Shown in pieces: positions 22,194 through 32,673 of a stretch of 64,000 bases of DNA. The translations under genes and the position numbers were made by a program. The notes below the pieces were generated by a model, which ran no database searches, was not told where the DNA came from, and was given only the letters and a program-made list of their open reading frames with translations. Positions within the stretch are counted from its first letter, which is position 1; each line of letters starts with the position of its first letter. Source of the stretch: Curvularia sp. ZM96 (Eukaryota > Ascomycota > Dothideomycetes > Pleosporales > Pleosporaceae). The stretch spans positions 3,100,001 to 3,164,000 of the forward strand of contig JAJGBQ010000002.1 in the NCBI GenBank assembly GCA_022457065.1. Direction: 5' to 3'.

Positions 22194-22703
22194 CTACTCA
22201 CCACCCTCATCTTGTGGAATAATTTCACCCGAAGAGGCCTCAGAATCTGAACTAAATTCCCAGGTCAGCTGTATGTTACCCAAGATTTCGAATGGAGTCT
22301 TAACATACCCTTTCATCAGACATGCGGAAATCAAAAGGACAATAGCTTTCCACAATGGTAACGGCTTGGACTCATCAGATTGACCAGACCGACCATATTG
22401 ATCCCCTTTGTAAGTCGTCACGGCCAACTTCTTTGGCAGCTGTTGCTGGTACATAACTAGCCCGGTAGACATCCGGTTGTGCGGATACCGCTGCGGCACG
22501 CGACGGGGTCGGATCTTTGGTTGCGTAGCCAAAGCTAGTGGTGCTTGTCGCCGAACATATGTTGAGAAGATGCGTCGGGTCTGTGGATGCGAAATCGTTC
22601 GGCTAAGTCTTGATGCTGCAATGAAAAGAGCAGGGGCGCCTCCTGCTCCTCCCATGAAAGAGGCATGGGCGACTGTGCGAAGGGAGGGAAGAGTTAGAGA
22701 CAT
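22194..22703 (-). CDS. Small probable mitochondrial membrane protein, unknown family
   Basis: Single exon of 169 aa from the ATG at 22703 (MSLTLPSLRTVAHASFMGGA). The frame is also open further upstream, but without a better start. The N-terminal ~80 residues are Arg/Ser-rich with almost no acidic residues and look like a mitochondrial presequence (RLSRTISHPQTRRIFSTYVR). One hydrophobic segment follows near residue 125 (PLPLWKAIVLLISACLM), and the C-terminus is acidic. I do not recognise the family. Location is inferred from composition only. Confidence 0.5.
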   Translation of the reverse strand: MSLTLPSLRTVAHASFMGGAGGAPALFIAASRLSRTISHPQTRRIFSTYVRRQAPLALATQPKIRPRRVPQRYPHNRMSTGLVMYQQQLPKKLAVTTYKGDQYGRSGQSDESKPLPLWKAIVLLISACLMKGYVKTPFEILGNIQLTWEFSSDSEASSGEIIPQDEGGE

Positions 22704-24530
22704 CGTATGTACAAGTAAAAAAGTAGCAGAGGATGAAGGAAGTGTTTGATGTTTTAGCGTGTGTGGTAGATAGACGTAGACCGTTTTTGATGTAGTTAAA
22801 GACAGAGGAGATCGTAATGCGCCAGTAATTATGTAACGACTAGATAAAATTACTGTGTTCACGTTGACATATATCCATGGTTCATCACGGCTGGTTCCAG
22901 ATAACGAAGCTGCTATGACTCAGGTTGTTAGAACCCCTCGACACGCATGCGCTTGAAAAAAGGCTTTTTTATAGTTCAAAATTGCCCTACCAATATCATC
23001 GCAAGTATGCCAAATCCCATGACCCATTGTCGAGGAATGTCTTTGGGTGCCGGATGAGGTCTGCAGGGAAGACCTTGCAGCATCAGTGCGACATGCGATA
23101 CAACGAAGAGCTTTTCCGCACAAGAATATACCGCTGGCGGCATGTTAGTGCTCCAAAGGGACCTTGAGGAGCTGTCGTCGATGAAATTTCCCAAATGTTC
23201 CATTTCTGCCGCACCGCTACACTCGCTTGCCGGCAATCAGTCAGCAGAATGAAATTGAATCCGTCGTACCAAATAAGATATCTCATTAGCTTGATGTCAA
23301 ATTATACACATTGGGATGCAACTGTGCGATAATTCCAAGTATATACAAGGTCGCTATACATTGATGTATCTTCACTTGGCTAGATCAGAAAACTCATCAG
23401 TTTCACACACTTAACTGATCGCACTGTATGAAGCTGAGACCAAATAAGAGAAGATCTGAAGAGAGTAGCGAGGAAATGAAGCCTTTAATGCTAGTGGGAT
23501 GTCGGCTCATCGAACCTTGTTTCCCAGTTCTACTTACATGAAGACTACATGCTCCAAGGAGTGTTTGTTATCATTGGTCTACATGAATATAAGCTCCAAG
23601 GATATATGCGATGTCATTTAGCGCTGTTAGCAGCGATCGCGGCTAACTTCAAACGCATGACAGTGGATATCTAAACGCCACACCGCGTAGCCGTTGTTCT
23701 AGCATATCAGATATCCGAAACGTCTGTGTTGCACCCGACGAACACTCCTCTTCCGAGCGGACAGCACCTCATTTGTCACAGTATGTGCTACGCCGCCAAT
23801 TTGTTCCCATACCAATTTGGCTGTGGTCATGTGATGGAGGGTCGAAAGATTCAGACCAAAACAACGTGGGCTTCGAAATATAGGTAAATATAGTTACTGC
23901 AAGCACACGCTCTTGCCATTCAGTGTGAGATAAGGATACAAGCCGAGGCCAGCTTATTACAATAAGGCGTTCCCGTTCATTGCATTTCTGTCCGGGACTA
24001 ATGCACTGGCACCCGCAATCGGATCTGATTACATGCGGCCAAGAAACTACTCGGTGTGAGACAACGGTTCCCCGCCTCCATTTTGCCTACCCATGAGCAT
24101 GAGCTTCCACGCATGGAATTGGCACAATGACTGACAGTAAATGTCGTGCTATAACCCTTCGCTTCCTTGATTCTGTGGTCCTTCTAACCCCAATATATGC
24201 TAGAGGGAACGTGAAAGACAAGACATGTATAACTAGAGAAATGTGGACTCAATTGCCGTTGACATAGAACCCATGCGTACTATCCGTAAATTGCAAACCA
24301 CAATTTGTGAATCTCCAAGAAACCCTTCGTATGTCACTTGGTGCTCCATCTCTTATTTTTTATTCTTCTCTTTCTTCATACTCCATAGATATCGTAAGCA
24401 AGGGTCATAAAGTCATAAGGATAACCACAATGCAGACAAAAAAAGCGACGATATGAAACCATACATCACGACTCGAAAAGATGAAAACGTTCAATCACCA
24501 AGGAAAGAAAGGAAAACGGCATGAACAATC
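22704..24530. other. AT-rich intergenic region
   Basis: About 1.8 kb with no open frame longer than about 85 codons and no coding-like composition. No repeat family was recognised by eye. Confidence 0.5.
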
Positions 24531-25229
24531 TCAATCCCACCACTCTCGACGTACTACCCGCCCATTGTCGCTCAGGATGCCGAGCACGTCAGCGCTGCTA
24601 GTGCGTACGCCCCACACCCGTTCAATCGGGTCCGCAATGGACATCCAATCCAGTCTGCGTACATCGTGCATGTCGAGCACGGCGCAGACCAGCCACGGCG
24701 AATACATGGGACAGCTGGTATCCTGGTAAAGAAAGGGCGAAGCTGGACCAGCCGCTGTGCTGCTGTCTGGATGTGTAGCGCTCTGTGTAAATGCTAAAGG
24801 ATGAGGTCGCTGTCGCTGTCGCTGCTGCTGGTGCTGCTCTACCTCTTCTTGTTCTTCTTCCTCTTCCTCTTCCTCCTGTGAAGGAGACGACGACAGTGCC
24901 TCATCCGCATCGAGTTCCATGCTGCTTCCAGAGCTGGTCGGCGAAGTGGTGACGGATGAGAAGGAAGCACTCAACGCTTCCGAAAGCATCGAGGCATCGC
25001 TCGCCTTGGTGTTCAACGGAGGCAGAGCACCGCCACACCCAAAGCCTCCAGCTGTTATACTATCACTCGTAGCATCGTAACTCAGTGTCTTCAGTGAGCC
25101 TGTCGACTTTGAAAACGGAGACTCTTCGACTGGCGTGACACTGAGGCGGAGAAAGGGGGAGTCGAATGACTGCGAGCGTATGCGTATTTTCGGTGAGGGG
25201 GTCTGCGGTGCAACTGCAAAAGTCGTCAT
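24531..25229 (-). CDS. Hypothetical Ser-rich protein with acidic and Gln tracts
   Basis: Single exon, 232 aa, ATG at 25229. The N-terminus is Ser/Pro/Thr-rich (SPKIRIRSQSFDSPFLRLSV). A central low-complexity stretch has a run of acidic residues followed by Gln/Arg repeats (about residues 115-145). The C-terminal ~60 residues look folded and conserved (PWLVCAVLDMHDVRRLDWM, then IERVWGVRTSSADVLGIL). I do not recognise the family. The Ser-Pro sites suggest a phosphorylated regulatory protein, which is inference. Confidence 0.6.
   Translation of the reverse strand: MTTFAVAPQTPSPKIRIRSQSFDSPFLRLSVTPVEESPFSKSTGSLKTLSYDATSDSITAGGFGCGGALPPLNTKASDASMLSEALSASFSSVTTSPTSSGSSMELDADEALSSSPSQEEEEEEEEQEEVEQHQQQRQRQRPHPLAFTQSATHPDSSTAAGPASPFLYQDTSCPMYSPWLVCAVLDMHDVRRLDWMSIADPIERVWGVRTSSADVLGILSDNGRVVRREWWD
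24820..24885. repeat. Trinucleotide low-complexity tract in coding sequence
   Basis: On plus this reads as gctgct and cttctt/cctctt runs, encoding the Gln and Glu tracts of the minus-strand protein. It is slippage-prone and likely to vary in length. Confidence 0.7.
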
Positions 25230-26248
25230 GCTGGAGCGGTTAGGGCGGCAGCAACCATCTATGTGGCAGCTACAAGGAAAAACAAAAATGGGAAGGATTA
25301 CAGGGCAAATCTAAGAGTAAACTGTCAATTCATCACTAAGGCTTATATCAATCAGAGTTACGTCGCGCATGCAGCCGGTTCGCTGGCTCTGCATTGGGAA
25401 TCCATGACCACGCCACGACGTTCGTAACAAGACGAGGCTGCAGTGCTTCTGGGTATCGTTGTTCGGACCAGGCGCACATGGCGGGGGAGTGGGATGTCCT
25501 AGTGGGTAGCAGATAATAGCACTGCGTAAGCCAATGCTACGATGGCACTGGGTTGATGCAACATGCGTGGGAGACAGCGCACTCCACACTTGGCGGTTAA
25601 CCCTCCAATCGTCATGAATCGATGAACTCCGAGGCACATGGATGGAGACATGCATCAAGAACCCAGGCTATGCTCGTTCCGTGTTTCAAATGCCCCGGCG
25701 GTAGCAATTCTGCTGGCGATGTCGATTGTAAATCATTAGTGGCTTGCACATACTGTAGTCTTCACGAGAAACTACTGTAGCAAGTCTAGACATGATTAGC
25801 GAAACACCCCGACTCCTTGCTTGCTTTGCGAGAAAGTCAAGTTTTGAGAAGACTGCGCTGCATTCCAATGACCTGATTAGCAGCATCATTGTGTGACGTG
25901 GTGGACACAGTATGGCTGCGCGACCGATAATTCTCATTTGTCAATCACTAAGCGGACCGAGCGCCGCGAAGCGGCGGGTATCGTGATGCAGCCCAAAACC
26001 ATTGAATCTCTCAATAATCAAAAGCGTCAAGTCATTCGTGGAACAAGTCGAAATTTGAATGTGTGATTTTGGTACAGGCTGAATTCGGCCAACCCTAACC
26101 GTGGCACATCATTTCACCCCATATCGTGCATTGCCGCATGAAGTGTAAACGTGAAAGCCAATGAAAGCCGTTTGATAACACCGTGATTGCACCACCCATT
26201 TCGTAAAGGCATGTTCCAGCCCCAGCTGCCCAGCGCAAGCGAAAACCT
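25230..26248. other. Intergenic
   Basis: About 1 kb with only chance frames. It holds the promoter of the 24.5-25.2 kb gene on the left and the 3' UTR of the S18 gene on the right. Confidence 0.5.
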
Positions 26249-27253
26249 TTATCCCTTCTTCTTGGAGACACCGACGGTTCGGCCGCGGCGACCGGTGGTC
26301 TTGGAGTGTTGACCACGGACACGGAGACCCCAGTAGTGACGGAGACCACGGTGAGCGCGGATCTTCTTCAGGCGCTCGAGATCCTCACGGAGCTTGGAGG
26401 CAACACCGTTGGCAAGGATCTGGCTGTTCTTGCCGTCGACAATGTCGCGCTGCCTGTTGAGGAACCAGGAGGGGATCTTGTCTGGGAGGACATTAGTGAT
26501 CGAACGAATGAGGTAGGAGCAGCCACTGCGTACACTGGAGGGGGTTCTGGATGATGGTGACGATGCGCTCGAGCTCTTCGGAGGTGAGGTCACCAGCACG
26601 CTTGTTGAGGTCGACATCGGCCTTCTTGCAGACCAAGTTGGAGTAGCGACGGCCAACACCAGTGATCTTGGTCAAGGCGTACATGACCTTCTGCTTGCCA
26701 TCGACGTTTGTGTTCAACAAACGGATGATGTATTGGAAGCTGTGAAAGTCAGCATTGCTCTGACAATACAAAAACGCGTCCGAGTCGATATCGCTCATCA
26801 TGTGTGCGCCGTTTCGCCAAGACAGCCACAAACTACCACAATTCACCTCTCCCGTCCAGACAGCATGATCAAGTTCCTCCTCTTCTCCAAGCCAGTGCGC
26901 TACCCTTCCCCTAAAGACACCCTACGCACAAACACCTGCTCTTCTACCTGACTTTTGCATGCCGTTGGACGGGGGAGGCGGATTGCTATAATAGGTGGCC
27001 GATATCGAAGCGGACATTGCGACATGATGGCGGCGGCGAATGGAGCGTGAAACCTCGATCTGGTGTCTCGACGTACTTAGACTTCTCTCCGGAGACGAGC
27101 GCTGTGCAATTGTCAGCATGTCTGTACTGTGCGTATCCGGTTCTTCAACATTGCGACCCCACTCCGTGCGCTCGCAAGACAGTCTGCGCTCGACACACAA
27201 GTACAGTCGCAATGATCGAAAGCTTTTCATACGATCAGGGTGTACTCACACAT
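26249..27253 (-). CDS. RPS18: 40S ribosomal protein S18 (uS13)
   Basis: Four exons on minus: 27253-27250 (only ATGT), 27101-27077, 26739-26534 and 26481-26249. The product is 155 aa, matching the family length. uS13 sits in the head of the small subunit and contacts P-site tRNA and uL5. The spliced start reads [20 protein letters not shown]. The core has [20 protein letters not shown] and [20 protein letters not shown], and the C-terminus has the universal [20 protein letters not shown]. Introns are 148, 337 and 52 bp. The first two are long for this window, as often seen in ribosomal protein genes. Junctions are supported because each restores a conserved residue (Ser2, Asn, Tyr of NPLQYK). 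Confidence 0.95.
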
Positions 27254-28369
27254 GATGGCGGCTTGTCGTACGTCGATGTGGTATTGTCGTTGCTCTGTCG
27301 AGTGGGAAAATCAATTTCGTCCTTCTACCACTAAGCGAGGTGTTAGCCAAGACGCTGAGCCCGTGCGCGCGGCTAACCGCTTCCATCGACACCCCGACAT
27401 CTCCGCCGAAGACACTCAACACCACCCATGCAAACCTCTTGTTAGCTCACACCTCTAAAACTGTTCCTGTGAGGTTCGCGCATCTTGCTGACTGTATTCT
27501 TTGGTCAATTCTGTCCAGCACACCCGTTCACGCACTGCCTCACCGCTCTTTCCCCCTCCGCTGTATCCAAGCGGGCTGTGCAAACGACGATATTGTGCTG
27601 CCTAGCAATGCACTTTACCATCCCACCCTACCTGACGAACAGCATGGAAAGAAAAACAGGGCTTTAGACCAGCCATGAAGAGGTATTCACGTCATGGTTA
27701 ATGTTGGAGCCTGTCTAGTCAGGCTGACAGGCACCAGCCACACCCTACGGTCGCGCGACAAGCGCCACAGAGATGTGCAGTGTAGGGGCGGCCAGCAAAT
27801 GTCTCCCGCACTCAATCTTTTCAGTTCGGGAGATACATTTTTCTGTCGCAATTCGATCTCCTGGCCGTGCCTGATCAATTCTGGGATTTCTGGTAATGGA
27901 TCATAACTATGAGCGCTTTGTATTCTTGTTTATCTGTCGCTTTGTCATGGTGTGGTTTCGGCCCCTACTCTCTAGGTCGAACAATCACGCGGCTGCGCCA
28001 CACTTTGGCCCCAACAATTTTACTAATGGGAGAGTCAGACGCCTGATTGTAGGCAAGACTATCGATAGAAGCTGCATAGCGTGAATATGCCGAACGACCT
28101 CTTAAGCCCCCAGAACACCCATGGGACTGGCTTCCGGGGCTATCAGACCGCAGCATCCTTGAACCATTCGTTATATTGTCCCTATCCTGGCTCTCACACA
28201 TACATTCGACTCAACGCAGAGCCCTTCGTTGTTGGCATCTCAAGATTTTGCTACCGCCCCCTTTCTGGCCGGATTAACTCATGTATCCAAGGAAGGAACC
28301 TTGTTATTACAGTCACAAAAGCGGACACACCGGTTCAATCGCCCATCCGTGAGGCGTGACTTTTCCACG
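27254..28369. other. Divergent intergenic region, RPS18 and zinc-ribbon gene
   Basis: About 1.1 kb separates the divergent starts of RPS18 (minus) and the next plus-strand gene. No frame is convincing. Both promoters must lie here. Confidence 0.5.
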
Positions 28370-29962
28370 ATGACTCCTCAAGCACCCACGACTATGCCGA
28401 CGCATGTCACCGATGACAATGGCTCTCCGGGAGCGATACCTCCGACAACGGGACTTGCTAGACACGATACGAGCTCGTCTACAGGAAGTGCGCGTCGGCC
28501 TCTTCATGGAAATCGGGTAATCAACATCAGTGGAGCTTGCCCGAGCTGCCATCATCAACATAGATCACTACAGGTGCAAGTGAGGATTGCGGATGATTTT
28601 GACCAGGTTGGCGATGTTCACTGCAAAAGATGCGGGCGCCTATGGTTGGCTTTTGGAAACGCCAATGCTACGCGACTGTCCCTCCTGTCTACTCTGAGTA
28701 TCGAACCAGACCCGATCGAGAACGAATTCCGCAGCACTTTAATTCACATGATACGCTCTATCACGCCGATTGCAGCGCTATCTCCTACTCTCACCGTCAT
28801 TCCGGAAGCGGCATCAGCAAGTCTATCGCGAGAGACTTCTGTGCGTTCCACCGCTGGTAGAGATGTGCGAAGGGCAGCAACCGACAACTTAAATGATGCG
28901 GTCGAAACGTCCGTCGACAAGTACGGCAAGCCTTCACTGGCCAACGGACGACGCATTCTCTCTACTGTTACGCACAAAGCTAGGGCGAGGTTCTTCAAGT
29001 CAGGGAAAATATCCTTTGGCTTCAGAAGATGGTTCTCGAAAGAGGAGAATGAGAATCTAAAGCGTGGAAGCCACCAACAGGATCCGGCAAGCGCACCAAT
29101 CGTTGCCCCACTTAGCACTGCGATCTCGACACCTCCATCTCATGAGCACACCGAAGCACAAGAGGAGGTCAGCACCAACTTTGATCCGGCTGCACTAGAT
29201 GTATCTGCCTCGTCAACAAATGCCGTGGAGGCGCTGGCTTCGCTTAAAGCCTTGAGCCCTCAGGTTTTGCAGAATTTACCTCAACAGGAGCGGATTTCGT
29301 GGGCCCGTAGACAACTCACTGACTTCAGAGCTCGACACTCTAGCATTACTGCTTACATGACTACCTATGATACGGGGAATGGCGAGGGTCTCCACGATCG
29401 TTTCGGATATCCAGCTCCTCGACCCCATTCAATCCTGGCTTATGTTGGAGGCGGGTTTGATCCTTATGAAGACTGGAACAGTCACAGTGAACGTGACCGT
29501 ACAACCAATGGTCGTCCAAGGAGCATGAGCGAAACAGGCACCTCGGATGCTGATACGCTTGTTGACGATAGAAGCATTTCTTCTACGCCACGTCATATTT
29601 TCGTCGAGACCCTACATCGAGACCATCGCAGATCATTATCGCCACGTCCTCCCTCTATGTGCAGTACTGTGCATGACTGGTCGCAAATTCATCGAAACCG
29701 AGCCGAAGCTCGAAGATCTATTGACTCGACTATGACTGGAGGCAATGTCCGAAGTATTATCACGGCAAGGAACCATGCTTCCAATCGTCTATCACGCAGT
29801 TCAATGCACCGGGCGTCCTCTGTTTACGGCACCGAGCCGACCACTTCACGAGTTCAGCTTCGAGTTGATGAAGAGACCGAAGATGGCGCGTCACAGCGCC
29901 CGCGATCGCCCTCTCCATCGCCGCCGAGGCCTGGAAACAGCGGAAACAATCCGGGGGAATAA
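28370..29962 (+). CDS. Hypothetical protein with a Cys4-type zinc ribbon
   Basis: Single exon, 530 aa from the ATG at 28370 (CCACGATGACT). The frame stays open upstream only from a TTG. Near residues 55-95 there is a likely zinc ribbon, GACPSCHHQH...VHCKRCGRLW, followed by a well-structured patch (AFGNANATRLSLLSTLS). The rest is mainly low-complexity Ser/Arg/Pro sequence, with a basic stretch (THKARARFFKSGKISFGFRR) and a Pro/Ser C-terminus. I do not recognise a named family. It resembles lineage-restricted ascomycete proteins, probably nuclear, which is inference. Confidence 0.75.
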   Translation: MTPQAPTTMPTHVTDDNGSPGAIPPTTGLARHDTSSSTGSARRPLHGNRVINISGACPSCHHQHRSLQVQVRIADDFDQVGDVHCKRCGRLWLAFGNANATRLSLLSTLSIEPDPIENEFRSTLIHMIRSITPIAALSPTLTVIPEAASASLSRETSVRSTAGRDVRRAATDNLNDAVETSVDKYGKPSLANGRRILSTVTHKARARFFKSGKISFGFRRWFSKEENENLKRGSHQQDPASAPIVAPLSTAISTPPSHEHTEAQEEVSTNFDPAALDVSASSTNAVEALASLKALSPQVLQNLPQQERISWARRQLTDFRARHSSITAYMTTYDTGNGEGLHDRFGYPAPRPHSILAYVGGGFDPYEDWNSHSERDRTTNGRPRSMSETGTSDADTLVDDRSISSTPRHIFVETLHRDHRRSLSPRPPSMCSTVHDWSQIHRNRAEARRSIDSTMTGGNVRSIITARNHASNRLSRSSMHRASSVYGTEPTTSRVQLRVDEETEDGASQRPRSPSPSPPRPGNSGNNPGE

Positions 29963-30384
29963 GCACCCCGGAATCATTGCGAGCTCATTCACCGTCAATT
30001 GCGTTTCATTCTCTTTGCAATTCTTGGGAGGGATCTTATATTGTTTTGGTCATCCGTTATTTGTCTTTGCGAGTCTTGCCTGTCCTTATCCGTTGCATCT
30101 GTTATAGACCAAGCTCATTTTCCTCCCTACCATTGACATTGCTGTATAGAAGCGTTTTCAGATTCTCAATGAATACCACACGATTATCCCGATTACACAT
30201 TGCTGCTAAAAGAAAGGTCTCTTAATTAGCCGATCCACAGCATGCCAGCTTGACTACCAAGTGCGTCAAACTAACATTCTACATGAAATAGCAGAGTACG
30301 AAGACTAAGATATTCAGAAACTCAACTCGCCCCGTATCCCTACACGACGCCCTCTCCACACAACTAACGTGCCCTTCTAGGTAC
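29963..30384. other. Convergent intergenic region
   Basis: About 420 bp between two convergent genes. It is AT-rich and holds only 3' flanks. Confidence 0.55.
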
Positions 30385-31803
30385 TTACCAATCATCAATC
30401 ATATCATTAAATTCCTCACTCTCAACATCCATGACCTTCCTTGCAGCCTCGCTCCCACTAACCGGCAACATTTCAAGTCCGTCATCGCCGCCATCTTCAT
30501 CGTCCTCATCATCACCACTGGCCTTACCCTTGCCTTTTCCTTTGAACTCCTTCGGCACCTCCTCTGGATCCAACAAGCCAACTTGGAACAGTACACTAGC
30601 CTGATCCCAGTACATCCTTTCGCTCCAGATCTTGCCAGCGCGGAAGCCTACTATGCTCACGACGACAATTTCGACTTTCTCGTTTGTGGGAGGGACGCCA
30701 GGAAGGATCCACGGCATCTGGCAGGTGTGTTTGAAGTTGAAGTAGATTTCGTCGACGATGCGGTCGGCGCCTATGGTGCGAGATATGAGGCGCATGTGCA
30801 GGGATGGCGGACAGCTTCTGAGGAAGTAGTCGCGGTAGAAGCGCTTGAGATCTGAGATGCCGCTGGCGCCCGTCATGGTGGGCGTGAAATTCACAGAGGG
30901 TCTCGGGCTACGCGTATATGTCTCTAGAAGTTTGTCGACGGATCGGGTGTGGTATTTTTCTGCTTGCTGGTCAGATCTCGGTCATAGGAGAGTTATTGGG
31001 GAATGCATGAAAGCACACACGCTCTTCATTTTGTTCCAGCACTCGCTCCAAGTCAACTTCAGCGACGAAGCCCTTCCTGACTGTGCTCAAACTCCGGCTC
31101 CACGCGAGCGCATCGGCGATCGCGTCATACTCAGGCAGATCGTGTTCTGCAAACCCGGCATCTACGCCTTCATATGTGAAGCAAGGGTACAAAATCTTGT
31201 CCTGTAGGCCTCCAACGCCGATACCCGGTGTTACTCGCTTCTTTACTGTTTTCCGCTTTCCTTGTATGCCGAGGACTTCTGGGCGACGGACTACGCCCAC
31301 AGTGCAATCGTTTCCGGATGTGCCTTCTGCAAGATGGACAAGTACGCGGAAGGAGGACGTGAAGCGGTGTCGTGTGTCGGGGATAGAGGTCGGGTAGTAC
31401 GCAATGAGGGAACAGAGCTTTGAGGTCGCGGCCCTGGCCTCAGAAAAGACATCTAGACACACGGCGGCTGCGTCTCCGAAAGCTGAGCATTTTGGCGTCA
31501 GGGAATCTTGTCTCAATGCGTAGCCAGTAGGCGCTGGTGGTGCGCGGGAGTAGGAAAGGGCCGTATACCTACGATGGCGTAACGCTCCCCGATACTCAAG
31601 TTCTCGCCCAGCTTGTGGAGCATCTGCACGTATTGTTTTCCGCCATTGCCCATGGGAATATATTCAACGATAAAACCCTCGTCGCGCCATGCCTTCAGTG
31701 TGCGCATGTCGAACTCGGCGTCTTCGGCGGTAATGTAGAGCAAAGGCGTACTGCTCCTAAAAGACAGCCAGCCATTGTGGTCGGCAAGGAACTGTTGTGC
31801 CAT
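30385..31803 (-). CDS. Dienelactone hydrolase-like / SnoaL-like fusion protein
   Basis: Three exons, 31803-31569, 31482-31021 and 30959-30385, with introns of 86 and 61 bp. The product is 423 aa. The N-terminal ~235 residues resemble an alpha/beta hydrolase of the dienelactone hydrolase (carboxymethylenebutenolidase) type: PLLYITAEDAEFD, YAIVAFGDAAAVCLD, then YDAIADALAWSRSL. The usual nucleophile motif GxCxGG is replaced by AFGDAA, and the usual HGF near the end is AGF, so the classical triad is missing. Residues ~245-360 form a SnoaL/NTF2-like domain (FYRDYFLRSCPPSLHMRLIS, MYWDQASVLFQVGLLDP). An acidic Lys/Asp tail follows, then VSGSEAARKV. Fungal proteins with this layout exist. The substrate is unknown. 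Confidence 0.85.
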
Positions 31804-32673
31804 GTCGTAGTGATTTGTGGTTGTTTAGAAAAGCATTCGGATCAGCTGTCGCAGTCACGCCAGGATTGTTGCAGCTCCACTATTCGTAGGGCTTGCCCGG
31901 TTCTGCGCTGGTCCGGCTTTTGCTGCAAGGTGACCGAGTTGTGCCTTTTTGGGGGCGGAAACAAACTGAAGGCTTTCTCAGCGTGCAACAGCGCACGAGG
32001 TCAGACTTATTTGATGGTGCATCTTCGGCCCGAGTACACATGGAACCCTGCTTCACTGGTTTCGAGACGGGGTTGAGTGGAGGCGTGCGCGCGTCCTCGT
32101 CCCTTTGGTGCATGACGTAGGTTACCGAGGAAGCGCGCCCCTCGGGTTTAGCTAGGCATGGATTGCCGACAACACCATGAAAATAGCCCAGCTCTCTTTA
32201 ACGCTAAGTCCTATAGTACTGCGCGTCCCAATACTATATACATATGGACATATAGCTTGTATGCTTCCGAAATTATATTTAGCTCATGCATTCACGGAGA
32301 AGAACTTCATCCCTGGCCAAAGTATAGAATTACCTTTCGAGATCGGAGAGAACGTCCGAGACGAGAGCTACGCAAGCATATAAGACAGGGTTACGACGCA
32401 CATCTACCCGACCGAAGAAGCCCAACTTTCAATCCTGAACCATGAATAGGGCTGGTGATATAGCAGCAGCCGCATTCGGCTCGCAACCCATCCCCACAGT
32501 CCAGGTACCGTACGAGTCAGGTACTGACTGGATCAAGACTCAGGATCGACATATAAGGGGTGCTGGTAAGGATCTTGATGGCATCAAGCCGCCTGGGTAG
32601 CTTCATTATACCGACTTTGCTTGTTGTAGAAGTCAAGGTTCATCCGCATAGCCCGCAATATCTGTGTCCATTG
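31804..32673. other. Intergenic
   Basis: About 870 bp. A 68-codon ATG frame on plus at 32177-32383 starts with a hydrophobic stretch but lacks other support. Promoter of the dienelactone hydrolase-like gene on the left. Confidence 0.45.

Noticed and set aside
25941..25980. Hairpin-like ccgcgaagcgg near 25960
   Set aside because: The stem is only four base pairs and has no tRNA or terminator context.
26740..26810. Box C/D snoRNA call in the RPS18 intron
   Set aside because: Only the C and D boxes are seen; the D box coincides with the branch site and no terminal stem or guide was verified, so it is kept as a low-interest finding, not a feature.
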